The notes beneath the pieces are model-generated. The model ran no database searches. It saw only the letters and a list, made by a program, of their open reading frames with translations, and was not told where the DNA came from. From assembly GCF_000272405.2 (NCBI RefSeq), contig NZ_AJZM02000419.1:1-39094 (forward strand): DNA of 39,094 nucleotides, read 5' to 3'. Each line of letters opens with the position of its first letter. Position 1 is the stretch's first letter. The position numbers were made by a program, and so were the translations under genes. Shown in pieces: positions 9,468 through 18,282 of this stretch. Origin of the DNA: Vibrio tasmaniensis 1F-187. Lineage in GTDB: Bacteria > Pseudomonadota > Gammaproteobacteria > Enterobacterales > Vibrionaceae.

Positions 9468-9496
9468 ATTAATAAGTCATCAAATTAACTCAAAGG

Positions 9497-11194
9497 TTAG
9501 TTGATTTTTTGCATGATGCTCACACGGCCTGTTGTTGATCCGTCTGGAGTCATTTTACGGCGAGTTAGCAATCCTTCGTCCCAGTTAGTACCAGCAGGTT
9601 GGTATTCCCATTTAATGATGTATTCTTGGTTATTACCATTTGCATCAACAGGACATTTATCTCCTGAACCAGGAATATAACCATTGTCAGTATCATCACA
9701 GAAGCGCACAACTGAGTTTAGATCTGTCAGTGTTGCTTTTGATTCACGTCCTGAAATGTTAAACCACCAATAGTCAATTGCAGCAAGCTCTTCATAGGTA
9801 TACTTCTTGCCTGAGTCTTCAAGATCTGCCGGTGAGTTTGCATTGCACTCTTTCCCTGATACGGTAGCGCCCTCAGAATCAAATACCATTCTCATGACAG
9901 CATTTTGTCCATCAGCGCAAATCTGAGTGGTATCCCAAGAGCCAGTAAAGTCTACGTACCTTTCGTCGCTAGGTGTTTCTACGTGATAGTAGAAATTCAA
10001 ACTTTCTTCGATGCGATTCTTTCCACTAGATTCGTTTGATGGGTCGTTTAACTCAGTTTTTGAACGAATTTGTGTGTATATTTTTGTAATTGGGTCATAG
10101 CTACCAGAAAGGGTTTCATATTGGTATGAAGGGTCTGCATCGCCTTCATCTCGATCATCTTCCAGTTTATTTGGCGTGTAGTGGTTGAGGATTTGTTGAT
10201 TCCCTTCAATGAAAGGTACCTCATCGTAACGTCCTGGCTTAGGTGTGGTATTTTCTTTGCTTTTATCAAGCAGAAGGTAAGAAAACGGAGCGTTTAGAGT
10301 GAAGTCTGGGTGAGCTGTTTGATTGCAGCCTGCAGAACTTCCTGTCAATACACAGTTGATATACTCTTCAGCGTCTGCGTATGACAATAAAGAGTCGCTG
10401 TCACTTACAGCAATAAGACCATTGGCTGAATCTTGATAAGTGAAGTAAGGCGTGCCACGTGTATGTTCAAACACAGCTTTAGGGAGCATTTTGTCAGCGT
10501 GAACTAACATTGTTTTGTCGTTAGGGCGGTTGTTTGGATCGTTAATATCATACTGTCTCACCATGATTGAGCGAATAAATTGCCCATTTTTCGCTACAAA
10601 TGGATTGGCATCAGCGCTGCCGCGAACAGTCCCTGATTTTTCTCCGAATGCTTTCTCCATATGAGCCAATGCTTCAGATTCACTAGTAATTGAAGTGACT
10701 CCCATCGCTGTCAGGAAGTCTGTAACAGAATCACGGTCATCTAGACTTAGGCTTTTCATCTTCGCTAACGTCGCAGCATCAGGTTCGCGCAGCGCATCTG
10801 GAATTGTCAGTACGTCATCAGAAGCGCTACCAGATTGGTTATCTAAAGACTGAAGTAGAATTGCTAAATTTAGAGCTCGGTCGTATTTGCCCGCTGCTTC
10901 AAATGGTGTCAGTACATCACGGTTTGATGCTGCCCCTACTTTCAAGCCATTTTCACCACCAATGAAGAAGGTCACCGTGTCGTCAGACTTAGCGGTAAAT
11001 TCGCCTTCGCTGTTTGTGATGCCCTTTGAACCAGAGCTAGTGCTGTAGTAGATACCTTCAACAGCGGCATCGATAAACTTGTTGGTTGTTGTGGATGGCC
11101 CTGTCGGTGTTGTGACACCTGAATTAGAACTGTCGCTACCACAACCTGTTAAAGCCACTGCAATCGCTGCTGCGAGAATACTCACTTTTTTCAT
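9497..11194 (-). CDS. Large predicted lipoprotein of unknown function
   Basis: A 565-residue envelope lipoprotein. The N terminus is a lipoprotein signal peptide: MKKVSILAAAIAVALTGCGSD, with lipobox LTGC and Cys18 as the lipidated residue. The +2 residue is Gly and +3 Ser, so outer-membrane sorting is likely. A Ser/Thr/Pro linker follows, then a segment (FIDAAVEGIYYST...GITNSEGEF) that looks like the short beta-rich repeat at the front of many marine gammaproteobacterial lipoproteins. The rest, rich in Asp, Asn and Gly with several cysteines, is not recognised. I start at 11194 because this gives a canonical signal peptide with AAGGA upstream; an in-frame ATG at 11212 would put that ribosome site inside the gene. 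In the uninterrupted chromosome this gene would lie just downstream of gor and its terminator. Confidence 0.8.
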   Translation of the reverse strand: MKKVSILAAAIAVALTGCGSDSSNSGVTTPTGPSTTTNKFIDAAVEGIYYSTSSGSKGITNSEGEFTAKSDDTVTFFIGGENGLKVGAASNRDVLTPFEAAGKYDRALNLAILLQSLDNQSGSASDDVLTIPDALREPDAATLAKMKSLSLDDRDSVTDFLTAMGVTSITSESEALAHMEKAFGEKSGTVRGSADANPFVAKNGQFIRSIMVRQYDINDPNNRPNDKTMLVHADKMLPKAVFEHTRGTPYFTYQDSANGLIAVSDSDSLLSYADAEEYINCVLTGSSAGCNQTAHPDFTLNAPFSYLLLDKSKENTTPKPGRYDEVPFIEGNQQILNHYTPNKLEDDRDEGDADPSYQYETLSGSYDPITKIYTQIRSKTELNDPSNESSGKNRIEESLNFYYHVETPSDERYVDFTGSWDTTQICADGQNAVMRMVFDSEGATVSGKECNANSPADLEDSGKKYTYEELAAIDYWWFNISGRESKATLTDLNSVVRFCDDTDNGYIPGSGDKCPVDANGNNQEYIIKWEYQPAGTNWDEGLLTRRKMTPDGSTTGRVSIMQKIN

Positions 11195-11343
11195 TACTCG
11201 TACATCCTTCATGTATTAGAGCTAATTGTTTTTTTATGCGTGTAATTTTATAGCGCGCGATTGTAGTTTGATCTTGATTCCAAGTTAAGTATGTAAAATG
11301 CTGTTCGGTTAATAAGCATCCCAACCATACGGTAAAAAACAAA

Positions 11344-11367
11344 AAAAGCCGACATAGGTCGGCTTTT
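11344..11367. terminator. Terminator that originally belonged to gor, now downstream of element cargo
   Basis: AAAAGCCGAC (11344-11353) and GTCGGCTTTT (11358-11367) form a perfect 10-bp stem with an ATAG loop. A T run follows on the minus strand. It lies 29 bases beyond the displaced gor stop codon (11396-11398), so it is best read as gor's native terminator. It now stands downstream of the element's minus-strand cargo operon. Confidence 0.7.
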
Positions 11368-11395
11368 GTATAATATTTCTTTGACTTACAGTGGT

Positions 11396-11410
11396 TTATC
11401 GCATGGTAAC
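11396..11410 (-). pseudogene. gor: Displaced native 3' end of gor (Val-Thr-Met-Arg-stop)
   Basis: Read on the minus strand, these 15 bases are GTT ACC ATG CGA TAA, which encodes Val-Thr-Met-Arg-stop. This is the exact C terminus that E. coli glutathione reductase has (EEFVTMR). The first three codons are identical to those in the intact gor at 24327-24335. It is the remnant left when the element inserted into the gor 3' end, and it lies next to gor's apparent terminator. Confidence 0.8.
11402..11410. repeat. Attachment-site core, cargo end
   Basis: CATGGTAAC, identical to 24327-24335. It is flanked by GTGGTTT (11391-11397, host) and AAACTAC (11411-11417, element). These form an imperfect inverted repeat, 6 of 7 bases, around a 13-bp centre, the usual shape of a tyrosine-recombinase core site. 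A further GGTGGTTT follows at 11425-11432. Confidence 0.7.
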
Positions 11411-11793
11411 AAACTACCAACACAGGTGGTTTCAGCAGTAAATCTGGAAAGGGTTGTATGATAAGGCTTGCTAGCCTTTTCCAGAAAAACAACATGCTTA
11501 TGTTATTTTTCCTAAAACTTGAGCTTTGATGGTATCGGTTTCCTGAAAACTAGTTTTATCTAAGCTCTCTTTTACTAAAGCTAAATAGACGTAGCTAACG
11601 CGAAATAGTTCGATAGTCAGTTGTAGCGTATCATCATTACTCAAGCTTACATGCTCGTCATTTATGAGCTACCATCGACACTTAATGTTTGGTTCAAATC
11701 CTAAATCTCTTGAAAGATCTATAAGAGAAGTTAAACCTCGTCATACTGTTTGTATCAGTTAGTGTGCAAAGGTGTTACTAATTTACTTCCAGC

Positions 11794-13629
11794 TTAAAAA
11801 GTTTTTTCTAGCATCGAAGGTGACTCTAAGCTCTTATCATTATGTGGGAGTAGTGACTCAAGGAGCTTGGATAATATCAATGTTAGCTTGTCTTTAGGTG
11901 TATCTGATAGTTCTAATCCCAAACATTGTAAAGACGGAGTTATAGGGTTCAAACTCAAAAGATCGTGCTCTTTGACATGAAAGCTATTAAACGGAGAAGA
12001 TTGTTCTGGAAATAAGATCGTCATAGAGTCGACCACTGTCTTTCCAGTTTCTCTTTGGTGAATACCGTGCACGTATTTCATAGTACATTCAGGAAGTCTT
12101 TTCTCTGATGCAATTAGCTCGGTTGTATATTTAGCATCAAGCACTGCTAACTTGAACTCTCCATTAGGTTGCTTGACCTCAATGACTATATCAGGACACC
12201 TATGTGAGTATTTATGCGTATGTGATCTGGCTCTTACCTCTGTTCTAGTAACAGTTAAACCTTCTGAGTTAATGAATCGACTATCCGAAACATTTCTATT
12301 GAAAGGCATCCAATAAACTGGTTCTCTAAGAAGCGAGATCTCATTGCCATATTTATCTTGCCAGTAACTATTTACTCTATCATTCGTAAGAAGAATACTG
12401 TTGAGCGTTTCTGCGACTCGATAATAACAATAAGATTCAAACAAAATAGGGATACTTTTTATCGCAAATAAATTCTCATATATAGACCAATCTGGCTTGC
12501 TTTTCTCATACCAGTTAATAAATTCTATAAAAATAGTTCGATAAGAGAGGTCTGATGCCGCTTTAGATGTCAACATCGGCCTTTGTGTTAATGCATGACT
12601 TACGCTTAAATGAGTATCTAAGTGAAACTTAAGGTTAGTTGCTGAATTTAAAAGGTTTTCACATCTGGTTACTTGTTCGCTCAAAAGGCGTTTTTTGAAT
12701 TTTTTTACTTGTTCAAAAAACGACACATACCCTTTGGGGGGAGAAGTAACAGCTGTTTGACCTTCATCTATGCTTTCATATGAGTTTAATTGATTGGAAA
12801 TTTCAACTATCAATAAATTCACAAAACCATGAATAACTCTATTTTCATAAACATCAGCACTTTCTTTGAGCTCTGAAATTTGAAGAGCACCCGCTCTATA
12901 CATTCGATTTTCAAAGCGTAAATGTGACTGATGGATATCATCACACTCATCTAAAACAGATAGATTAGACATCAACCAACCTAATGACTCATCATTAAAA
13001 TCATGATTATCATTAGGCTGAATAACCTTTTGCTCTGGAAGGAGCTTGGATATTGGTTTTCTTAATACGTTCGGAATTAATGAGACTAGTAATTTAAAGC
13101 TATACTCCAATCGTTCCAAATTACTGATCGGGGAGCTACTACCCTCCTTAAATCCTGCATTGTACTTTGTGGTTTGAAACAAAGAATGTAACTCGTCATC
13201 ACCCAAACTAGCCAAGTATGACAACATTAACTCTACATTTTTTGCATTCGCTTTCGATGCTAAAACTTCAATTGGCTGAAAATTAACATAGTGCTGGCTA
13301 CCATCTTGATTTAGTAGCTTTATTGTAAGTTCAGCCACCCCAAAATAATTGAAGAAAAGACAATCCTGTTTTCCTCCCCACTTTTTTTGGGGTAACCACT
13401 TAAAACAACAGTTGCTCTCACCATCATCATGTGTGATTGAACTGACATCAATTTTATGGTCATAAAGAATAAGTTCTGCGTCGGTATAATGGTTGGGTAC
13501 AGAAAACGACAACTCAATCACTTCATTTTCTTTCACCCATTGCTCTGGTGCTGAAGATGAAGTAATTGCAGATAAAGAGAACTGATGGCCGTACCTTTCT
13601 CCACTTTGAATTTTGATATCAAGCTTCAT
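11794..13629 (-). CDS. DUF2357/McrC-like PD-(D/E)XK nuclease
   Basis: A 611-residue protein that looks like the nuclease partner of a McrBC-type restriction pair. The first 200 residues or so form a beta-rich N-terminal part. The middle resembles DUF2357, and the C-terminal third carries a restriction-endonuclease fold. The catalytic pattern is visible as Pro-Asp480 in CPDIVIEV, then LAVLDAKY with Asp498 and Lys500, the D...(D/E)XK signature. It is the last cargo gene and starts 13 bases after the coiled-coil AAA+ ATPase stop, with a weak ribosome site, so translation is probably coupled to it. By analogy with McrB/McrC, the ATPase would load or translocate on a nucleic acid and activate this nuclease. 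The target (modified DNA, RNA or other) cannot be read from sequence. Confidence 0.75.
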   Translation of the reverse strand: MKLDIKIQSGERYGHQFSLSAITSSSAPEQWVKENEVIELSFSVPNHYTDAELILYDHKIDVSSITHDDGESNCCFKWLPQKKWGGKQDCLFFNYFGVAELTIKLLNQDGSQHYVNFQPIEVLASKANAKNVELMLSYLASLGDDELHSLFQTTKYNAGFKEGSSSPISNLERLEYSFKLLVSLIPNVLRKPISKLLPEQKVIQPNDNHDFNDESLGWLMSNLSVLDECDDIHQSHLRFENRMYRAGALQISELKESADVYENRVIHGFVNLLIVEISNQLNSYESIDEGQTAVTSPPKGYVSFFEQVKKFKKRLLSEQVTRCENLLNSATNLKFHLDTHLSVSHALTQRPMLTSKAASDLSYRTIFIEFINWYEKSKPDWSIYENLFAIKSIPILFESYCYYRVAETLNSILLTNDRVNSYWQDKYGNEISLLREPVYWMPFNRNVSDSRFINSEGLTVTRTEVRARSHTHKYSHRCPDIVIEVKQPNGEFKLAVLDAKYTTELIASEKRLPECTMKYVHGIHQRETGKTVVDSMTILFPEQSSPFNSFHVKEHDLLSLNPITPSLQCLGLELSDTPKDKLTLILSKLLESLLPHNDKSLESPSMLEKTF

Positions 13630-13642
13630 TTGCTGTTACCAA

Positions 13643-16120
13643 TTAAAAATAAGAGAAGGAGCTTGTAAATTCATTTCCACTAGCCAGAATTCGCTCTATT
13701 TGAGCTGTAGATCTAGGGTATGAGCGTCCAAGGATGGTCTGAAGGTTACCTAAACGCTTTTTGAAACCTAACCCGTAGCCTTCAATGTGTGGAAGTATAT
13801 GTTGTTCTATAGCAAAATCTAAAGCAACTTCAGAATCTAGTATTGAACCAACAACTGCACAGTAATTTGTAATGGCATTTACTTTACGTTTACTTATATG
13901 TACTGGGTTTCCTAGTTTTGAATCTCGTACGGACAATTGCTCAATAACTTGTTTCAATACCAAAGAGTTTGCTTTAGATAACTCAGCTTCATCAGGGATA
14001 AAGAGCTTTTTCATCAAACTTGAGTGAACTGCACCATCAAGCTTCTTCCCTACAATATTATGTGCAATTTCACTAGACAGATCTAAATTGATAATTGGAG
14101 CTCTATCAATTAAACGAGGTGACAAACGTTCCGTTGTTGCATCATTGTTTATTGTTGCGATGAATCTGACAGACTCATCCAACTTAAGAAACCTTAGGTC
14201 TTCTTTAGGAATGCCTGTATCTATAGGTCTTGAACCATAATCACTGTCACAATGACCTATAAAGTCAGACCAATAATGTTCCATTGAAGAGAGGTTCGCT
14301 TCATCAAGCAGAATGAGCTTGTTTGCTTGATTACCATCTCGCTGTAGGAAATTATAAAGTCCCGTCCTTGATTCTTGATATACACCTTTTAGTGAGTTGT
14401 AAAAACCTAACGTATCTCGGCTTGACACCCAACCTCGGCCAACTGGAACAAATAAAAAATTCTTATCACCTTGAGAGCTGCCTAGGTGTAACGCTTCTGC
14501 TAAACGCGTTGCAGTTGATGTCTTCCCCGTTCCTGGAGGGCCACTCAACACAGTTAAGAAAGACTGATTTACCGAAACTAATAAGTTTGTCATTTCTTCT
14601 TGAGAAAAAGCTCTTCCGCCATCTTCTGAAAATTCATGACATAAGCTATCAATTAGGTCCTCGGCATTTTCTGGCTGGCTTTTGGCAAATACAATAGGTT
14701 TAGCTTCTAAAGAGGTAGTCTCAAGATATGATTGTCCACTTAAAACTTTATTAATGGCCTCCATCTCCCCAATTTTTTTAGCTAAATCTTGGTTACTTGT
14801 AGTTTGTAAAGTATTAACAAAGCCATTCGCTGCAGACTCAAGCATTTTATTATGCTCTTCTAGATACGACTTTCTTTTATTCAGCTGAACTGTTTCGTTG
14901 AAGATACCTAATTCTTTAGATTGATTCTCTATATCATTCACAATGTTAGAAAGATCTAACTTGGCAGATTCTATTTCCTTAGAAAGCTCATGTTGTTGTT
15001 CTTCAAGGCGTTTTTTTATGGTCTCTTCTTTTTCAGCTTCTATTTTTGCTATATCTTCTTCTACTTCTTTCTTTTTTAACTCAATCTTCAATTCGAAATC
15101 ATGTAATTGAGTCTCTTTTTGCAAAAATGTATCTGATAGTTTTTGAAGTTTCAGTTTTATCTCTTGTTCTTTTTCATCAGCTTCTTCTTTAACCTTCTCT
15201 AAATGCTCTTGTAGCAAAGATAACTTGTTCTCTTCTACGTAAGTTTGCAGAAAGCGCTGGCCTGCCGACGAGCCAAGGTACTCTTTTATCAGAGAGTAAC
15301 CAAAATCAGCTTCCACCAAGTATTTATCTAATAACTTTTTTAAACGTTCAACACGTTCATCTTGTTTTATTATTTGATTTTCTTTCTCACTGTCAGCAAT
15401 AAACTGCTGTAACCTTTCAGCTTCTTTCTTGGCTAGAACTTTTGATTTTTTCCCAAAGCCTTGAGCATTAACAACGCGAATAAGTTGGTCATCAGACAAG
15501 TAGTCAATGCCTGAGTTGCCTGGTTTATACTTAGATATAGCCTTAAAGGAGGTAATGAATTTTTTCTCAACGCCATTAACAAAAACATCAACAACAGTAT
15601 CTAGAACCTCTGAGTAGTTGAACTTTCCTAGGTACCCTTTACCAAAGCTTAATAATGGATGAACAAACGGTTCAACCATGTATCGCTTATCATCAGTTTG
15701 AGTGCTAGATAAAGGGCCGTACATGCATTGATTATCTAAGATAAAAAATGGTTGCGACGGTGGAACAACATCTAGAGGCAATAGCCCAGCTTGTTTGTCG
15801 GGAAGCTCTGTAATTAAAACTGGTAAGAATGTATTTTGAGGGAGCTTCTCCACATCATTGAAGTATGCTCGGTACTTTAAACCTTCTTTAGTTTCGTCCA
15901 GATAGTGATTCGATAGCACAAAGAGCTCACCGGCTTCATACTGCTCAGTAATCGCAGGAAAACCTTTTGTAATCAAGATATCACTAGGGTATTCATCACG
16001 GCTTAAGCGACGATAAGAACCATCTTCTTGTTCGGCTAAAACTGGGATTACAAACCCTTGGTTTTCGTTAAGAGCTGATGATTTAACTACAATTAACTTC
16101 TCAGTTATTACTTGCTGCAT
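13643..16120 (-). CDS. Coiled-coil McrB-like AAA+ ATPase
   Basis: An 825-residue protein in three parts. Residues 1 to about 225 are an unrecognised N-terminal domain. Residues about 225-450 are strongly charged (Glu/Lys/Gln-rich heptads such as KEEADEKEQEIKLKLQKLSD), a long predicted coiled coil. The C-terminal half is an AAA+ domain of McrB type, with Walker A GPPGTGKT (527-534), Walker B LILLDEAN (Asp606-Glu607), a sensor-like ATINND and an arginine-bearing SPRLIDRA. McrB's GTP-specific MNTADRS motif is not conserved here, so nucleotide preference is open. ATP is more likely. The start has GAGGA upstream. With the adjacent DUF2357 nuclease this forms a McrBC-like pair with a large inserted coiled coil, as in the computationally described CoCoNuT class. 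The match is by architecture only. Confidence 0.75.
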   Translation of the reverse strand: MQQVITEKLIVVKSSALNENQGFVIPVLAEQEDGSYRRLSRDEYPSDILITKGFPAITEQYEAGELFVLSNHYLDETKEGLKYRAYFNDVEKLPQNTFLPVLITELPDKQAGLLPLDVVPPSQPFFILDNQCMYGPLSSTQTDDKRYMVEPFVHPLLSFGKGYLGKFNYSEVLDTVVDVFVNGVEKKFITSFKAISKYKPGNSGIDYLSDDQLIRVVNAQGFGKKSKVLAKKEAERLQQFIADSEKENQIIKQDERVERLKKLLDKYLVEADFGYSLIKEYLGSSAGQRFLQTYVEENKLSLLQEHLEKVKEEADEKEQEIKLKLQKLSDTFLQKETQLHDFELKIELKKKEVEEDIAKIEAEKEETIKKRLEEQQHELSKEIESAKLDLSNIVNDIENQSKELGIFNETVQLNKRKSYLEEHNKMLESAANGFVNTLQTTSNQDLAKKIGEMEAINKVLSGQSYLETTSLEAKPIVFAKSQPENAEDLIDSLCHEFSEDGGRAFSQEEMTNLLVSVNQSFLTVLSGPPGTGKTSTATRLAEALHLGSSQGDKNFLFVPVGRGWVSSRDTLGFYNSLKGVYQESRTGLYNFLQRDGNQANKLILLDEANLSSMEHYWSDFIGHCDSDYGSRPIDTGIPKEDLRFLKLDESVRFIATINNDATTERLSPRLIDRAPIINLDLSSEIAHNIVGKKLDGAVHSSLMKKLFIPDEAELSKANSLVLKQVIEQLSVRDSKLGNPVHISKRKVNAITNYCAVVGSILDSEVALDFAIEQHILPHIEGYGLGFKKRLGNLQTILGRSYPRSTAQIERILASGNEFTSSFSYF

Positions 16121-16313
16121 TTTCTGTCCTCATCAAATCTCGAAGCACTACACGTACACTTCTAGCATTTGTATGAAATAAATTAAGAACTATAGATTGC
16201 AGATAATATTACACTAAAGAGGCCTCATAATAATTGATTTTATGCGTGTAAGTGTAGTGCATCACTATAATTGTTTAGCTCTAGGTAGCTTACTCACGTT
16301 CAGTTTTATATTT
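16121..16313 (-). promoter_or_regulatory. Intergenic promoter region before the ATPase gene, framed by an inverted repeat
   Basis: The 193 bases between the helicase and ATPase genes contain two near-identical inverted arms. GCACTACACGTACAC (16145-16159) matches the reverse complement of 16246-16260 at 14 of 15 positions. Between them on the minus strand is a possible promoter, TTAGTG-17 bp-TATAGT. This region may therefore give the ATPase/nuclease pair its own regulated transcript, with the arms as operators or as the base of a long stem. Confidence 0.45.
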
Positions 16314-17693
16314 TTATAAAAAGGCTGAAATTACGCGTTGTTTAAAAGCCCCTAATCGAAGTTCATCTTGTGTGCTAAGACCATCGACTGGGCTCGAACT
16401 GCCATTCATTATTGAGGTCCAGTTCAACTTGCTTTCAGGTGTTGATGCGCTGTCGAATAATTCATTTCGACCATTATTGAAGGGATTTCCTAAGTCGTAT
16501 TCAAGTTCACCTGCCATTTTGGCAAACATACATAACTCAGGAATGTCTTGTTCAACCCGCTCTGCAAACTCTATTAGGCTTTGCTCTGCAAAAGTGAATA
16601 ACCACGCTTGCTGGTTCATAGAATCATTAACCCGAAGAATCCGTCCGAGTACCTGCCTAAAGTACAGCTCTGTTTTAACTGAACTCATGTGGCAACAAAC
16701 TTGAAGGCGAGGAATATCAGTACCTTCACTGATCATTCCGACACTAACAATCCATTGAGTGTTGCCTCGACGGTAACGTTCAATTTTATCCAAAGGCTCT
16801 TCATGTCGGTAAGTCACGATTGAGACGGTTTGTGAGAACTTTTCACAGAGTATCTTTTTAATGGTTTGAGCGTGGTAAACAGACGAAGCAACAACTAATC
16901 CACCGGCACTAGGAGAGTGATTACGTATCTCTGCGAGCTTTTTACAAGCAAGGTCAATCAAGTACTCCATTGCATCTCGGTTGTTAATGACCGTTTGGTA
17001 CGAGGTTTTAGTCTGCTTAATCATCTCAAGTATCGAGGAGAATGATTCAACTTTCTCATCGCTAGTCACCGACAAATGTTCATTATCAACCAATACGATT
17101 TTCGGGTTTCGACAGACATTATCAGCGATTGCCTGCTTTAATGTGTACTGGTAGTCAACCAACAGCTGCCCGTCAGGAGTGTTATATTCGGCCATCACGA
17201 TAGGTAAAGAGTCCGAACGCCAAGGAGTGCCTGACATCGCCAAAGTATAGGTAGCTAACTCTTGAACTTTGGTTAACACTTGCTGGCCCCAAACATTCGC
17301 ATTTTCAATATCTGAGCCTGAACAATGGTGTATCTCATCAAAGACGACGAACACTCGGTGATTACGAAGTGTCTTCCAAAATTCATCATTGAGAAATTGA
17401 ATTGATTGGTATGTGAGTGACTGTCCAATAGAGCCTAGCCCACCATTAAAAGTACAATTTAGGGTCTGAGAAAAGGTTCTTTTTATACCATCAGAAACTG
17501 TTAATGATGGAGAAAAACATAATACAAGGTCGACCAAACCGTCTTTTAGCAACTTTGATGCGACAGTGGCGGCAAGTACGGTTTTTCCAGCCCCAGGGGT
17601 TGCTTGGCAGAAAAAGTGTTTTTGGTTTTTTCTATATTTCTGTAAGGCTTTTTCCGAGCACTCTAGTTGCCAATGTCTTAACACGGTTGGCAA
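16314..17693 (-). CDS. SF2 DEAD/DEAH-family helicase
   Basis: A 459-residue superfamily 2 helicase with both RecA-like lobes. Motif I is ATPGAGKT (31-38), motif II DEIH (119-122) and motif III SGTPWR (154-159). The second-lobe motifs are VSVGMISEGTDIPRL and, for motif VI, RQVLGRILR with Gln347, Gly350, Arg351 and Arg354. LRHWQ near the N terminus looks like the Q motif. It resembles the helicases of type III restriction enzymes and other defence systems more than RNA helicases. It begins at a TTG at 17693 (a GTG at 17684 is possible), overlapping the upstream gene by 16 bases, so the two are translationally coupled. There is no accessory nuclease domain. It probably supplies translocation or remodelling for the McrBC-like pair downstream. 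Confidence 0.8.
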   Translation of the reverse strand: MPTVLRHWQLECSEKALQKYRKNQKHFFCQATPGAGKTVLAATVASKLLKDGLVDLVLCFSPSLTVSDGIKRTFSQTLNCTFNGGLGSIGQSLTYQSIQFLNDEFWKTLRNHRVFVVFDEIHHCSGSDIENANVWGQQVLTKVQELATYTLAMSGTPWRSDSLPIVMAEYNTPDGQLLVDYQYTLKQAIADNVCRNPKIVLVDNEHLSVTSDEKVESFSSILEMIKQTKTSYQTVINNRDAMEYLIDLACKKLAEIRNHSPSAGGLVVASSVYHAQTIKKILCEKFSQTVSIVTYRHEEPLDKIERYRRGNTQWIVSVGMISEGTDIPRLQVCCHMSSVKTELYFRQVLGRILRVNDSMNQQAWLFTFAEQSLIEFAERVEQDIPELCMFAKMAGELEYDLGNPFNNGRNELFDSASTPESKLNWTSIMNGSSSPVDGLSTQDELRLGAFKQRVISAFL

Positions 17694-18208
17694 TCTTCTG
17701 AGAGGGTTTTAAGAACATTCGTCAATCCATTCACCTTTCCAAGTAGGTGTGCTGAACGCTCTTTTGCTTGCTGTAACAGTGGGGTTAACTTGCACTCAAG
17801 CTCAGGGAAGCGATACCTTAATGACTGGTATTCTTCAATTTCACCAAGCACGATCTCCAATTCACCTTTGTATTCATTACTCTCTCGAAATAACACGGAA
17901 TAATCCGTTGTGCACTCTTTTATCGAAGTTGTATATGTGGCTTTTTTTCGAGGCGTAACTTGTAGCTCTCTAAATTGTTCGGTTTGAAAGTACTTTTTGT
18001 GTCTTCCTTCCCCTTCACTTCGCAACCACCCCTTTTGTTGATATTGCCATATTTGGCGATAAATCTTCTTCCGAGCTTCATCAAGGTTTTGTGTACCTTT
18101 TTCAACATTTAATGAAGCGTCCCTCGCTTCCACAACTGAAAAACCATCCATTCTCTTTTCAATCAACAACTTGTGCATTTCTGCACTGATTTTCGTAGAA
18201 CGTTTCAT
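17678..18208 (-). CDS. Winged-helix-like small protein at head of cargo operon
   Basis: A 176-residue basic protein that I do not recognise by family. Residues about 5-75 look like a winged-helix DNA-binding domain (KISAEMHKLLIEKRMDGFSV...KKIYRQIWQYQQKGWL, then the wing-like SEGEGRHKKYF). Residues about 110-175 are a likely helical coiled coil. It is the first gene of the operon and lies beside two palindromic operators and the divergent XRE gene. It overlaps the helicase by 16 bases, so the two products are probably made together in similar amounts. It could be a local regulator or a DNA-recognition subunit of the complex; the sequence does not decide between these. The ribosome site is weak. 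Confidence 0.6.
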   Translation of the reverse strand: MKRSTKISAEMHKLLIEKRMDGFSVVEARDASLNVEKGTQNLDEARKKIYRQIWQYQQKGWLRSEGEGRHKKYFQTEQFRELQVTPRKKATYTTSIKECTTDYSVLFRESNEYKGELEIVLGEIEEYQSLRYRFPELECKLTPLLQQAKERSAHLLGKVNGLTNVLKTLSEDCQPC

Positions 18209-18228
18209 GTATTGCTTACATCACTCAA

Positions 18229-18249
18229 ATACTAAGGATTGCTTAGTAT
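18229..18249. promoter_or_regulatory. Palindromic operator 1 of the cargo/XRE divergent region
   Basis: ATACTAAG (18229-18236), spacer GATTG, CTTAGTAT (18242-18249): a perfect 8-bp inverted repeat. It contains the minus-strand -10-like TATACT (18245-18250) of the cargo promoter, so a protein bound here would block transcription of the cargo. Its inner sequence ACTAAG-N5-CTTAGT is repeated at 18264-18282. Confidence 0.7.
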
Positions 18250-18263
18250 ACAGAAATCAGTAA

Positions 18264-18282
18264 AACTAAGAAAATCTTAGTT
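18264..18282. promoter_or_regulatory. Palindromic operator 2 of the cargo/XRE divergent region
   Basis: AACTAAG (18264-18270), spacer AAAAT, CTTAGTT (18276-18282): a perfect 7-bp inverted repeat sharing the ACTAAG-N5-CTTAGT core with operator 1. The two centres are 34 bp apart, about three helical turns, which suits two repressor dimers on one face. It touches the -10-like TATATA (18282-18287) of the XRE gene and the -35 zone of the cargo promoter. Confidence 0.7.

Larger units (their letters stand above)
11195..11793. other. Gene-free stretch spanning the chromosome-element junction
   Basis: From 11195 to about 11401 this is host DNA: the lipoprotein upstream region, the old gor terminator (11344-11367) and the displaced gor 3' end (11396-11410). 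From 11411 to 11793 it is the non-coding end of the element. I see no gene here; short open frames lack ribosome sites and family resemblance. Inside the element part are an imperfect inverted repeat next to the core (11411-11432) and a weak hairpin at 11463-11478 (AAGGCT/AGCCTT). Two short TTTTCC motifs at 11477 and 11507 recur at the other end of the element. Confidence 0.6.

Noticed and set aside
11136..11495. Open frame of 119 codons across the element-host junction on the minus strand
   Set aside because: It spans the att core, the gor terminator and the lipoprotein signal-peptide region, so it cannot be an old gene; no ribosome site or family.
14323..14697. Open frame of 124 codons antisense to the AAA+ ATPase gene
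   Set aside because: It overlaps the conserved Walker A region on the opposite strand and lacks a start context; shadow frame.
13700..18208. Cargo as a standard type I or type III restriction-modification system
   Set aside because: No methyltransferase or specificity subunit is present, and the helicase lacks a fused nuclease; the pair is McrBC-like instead.
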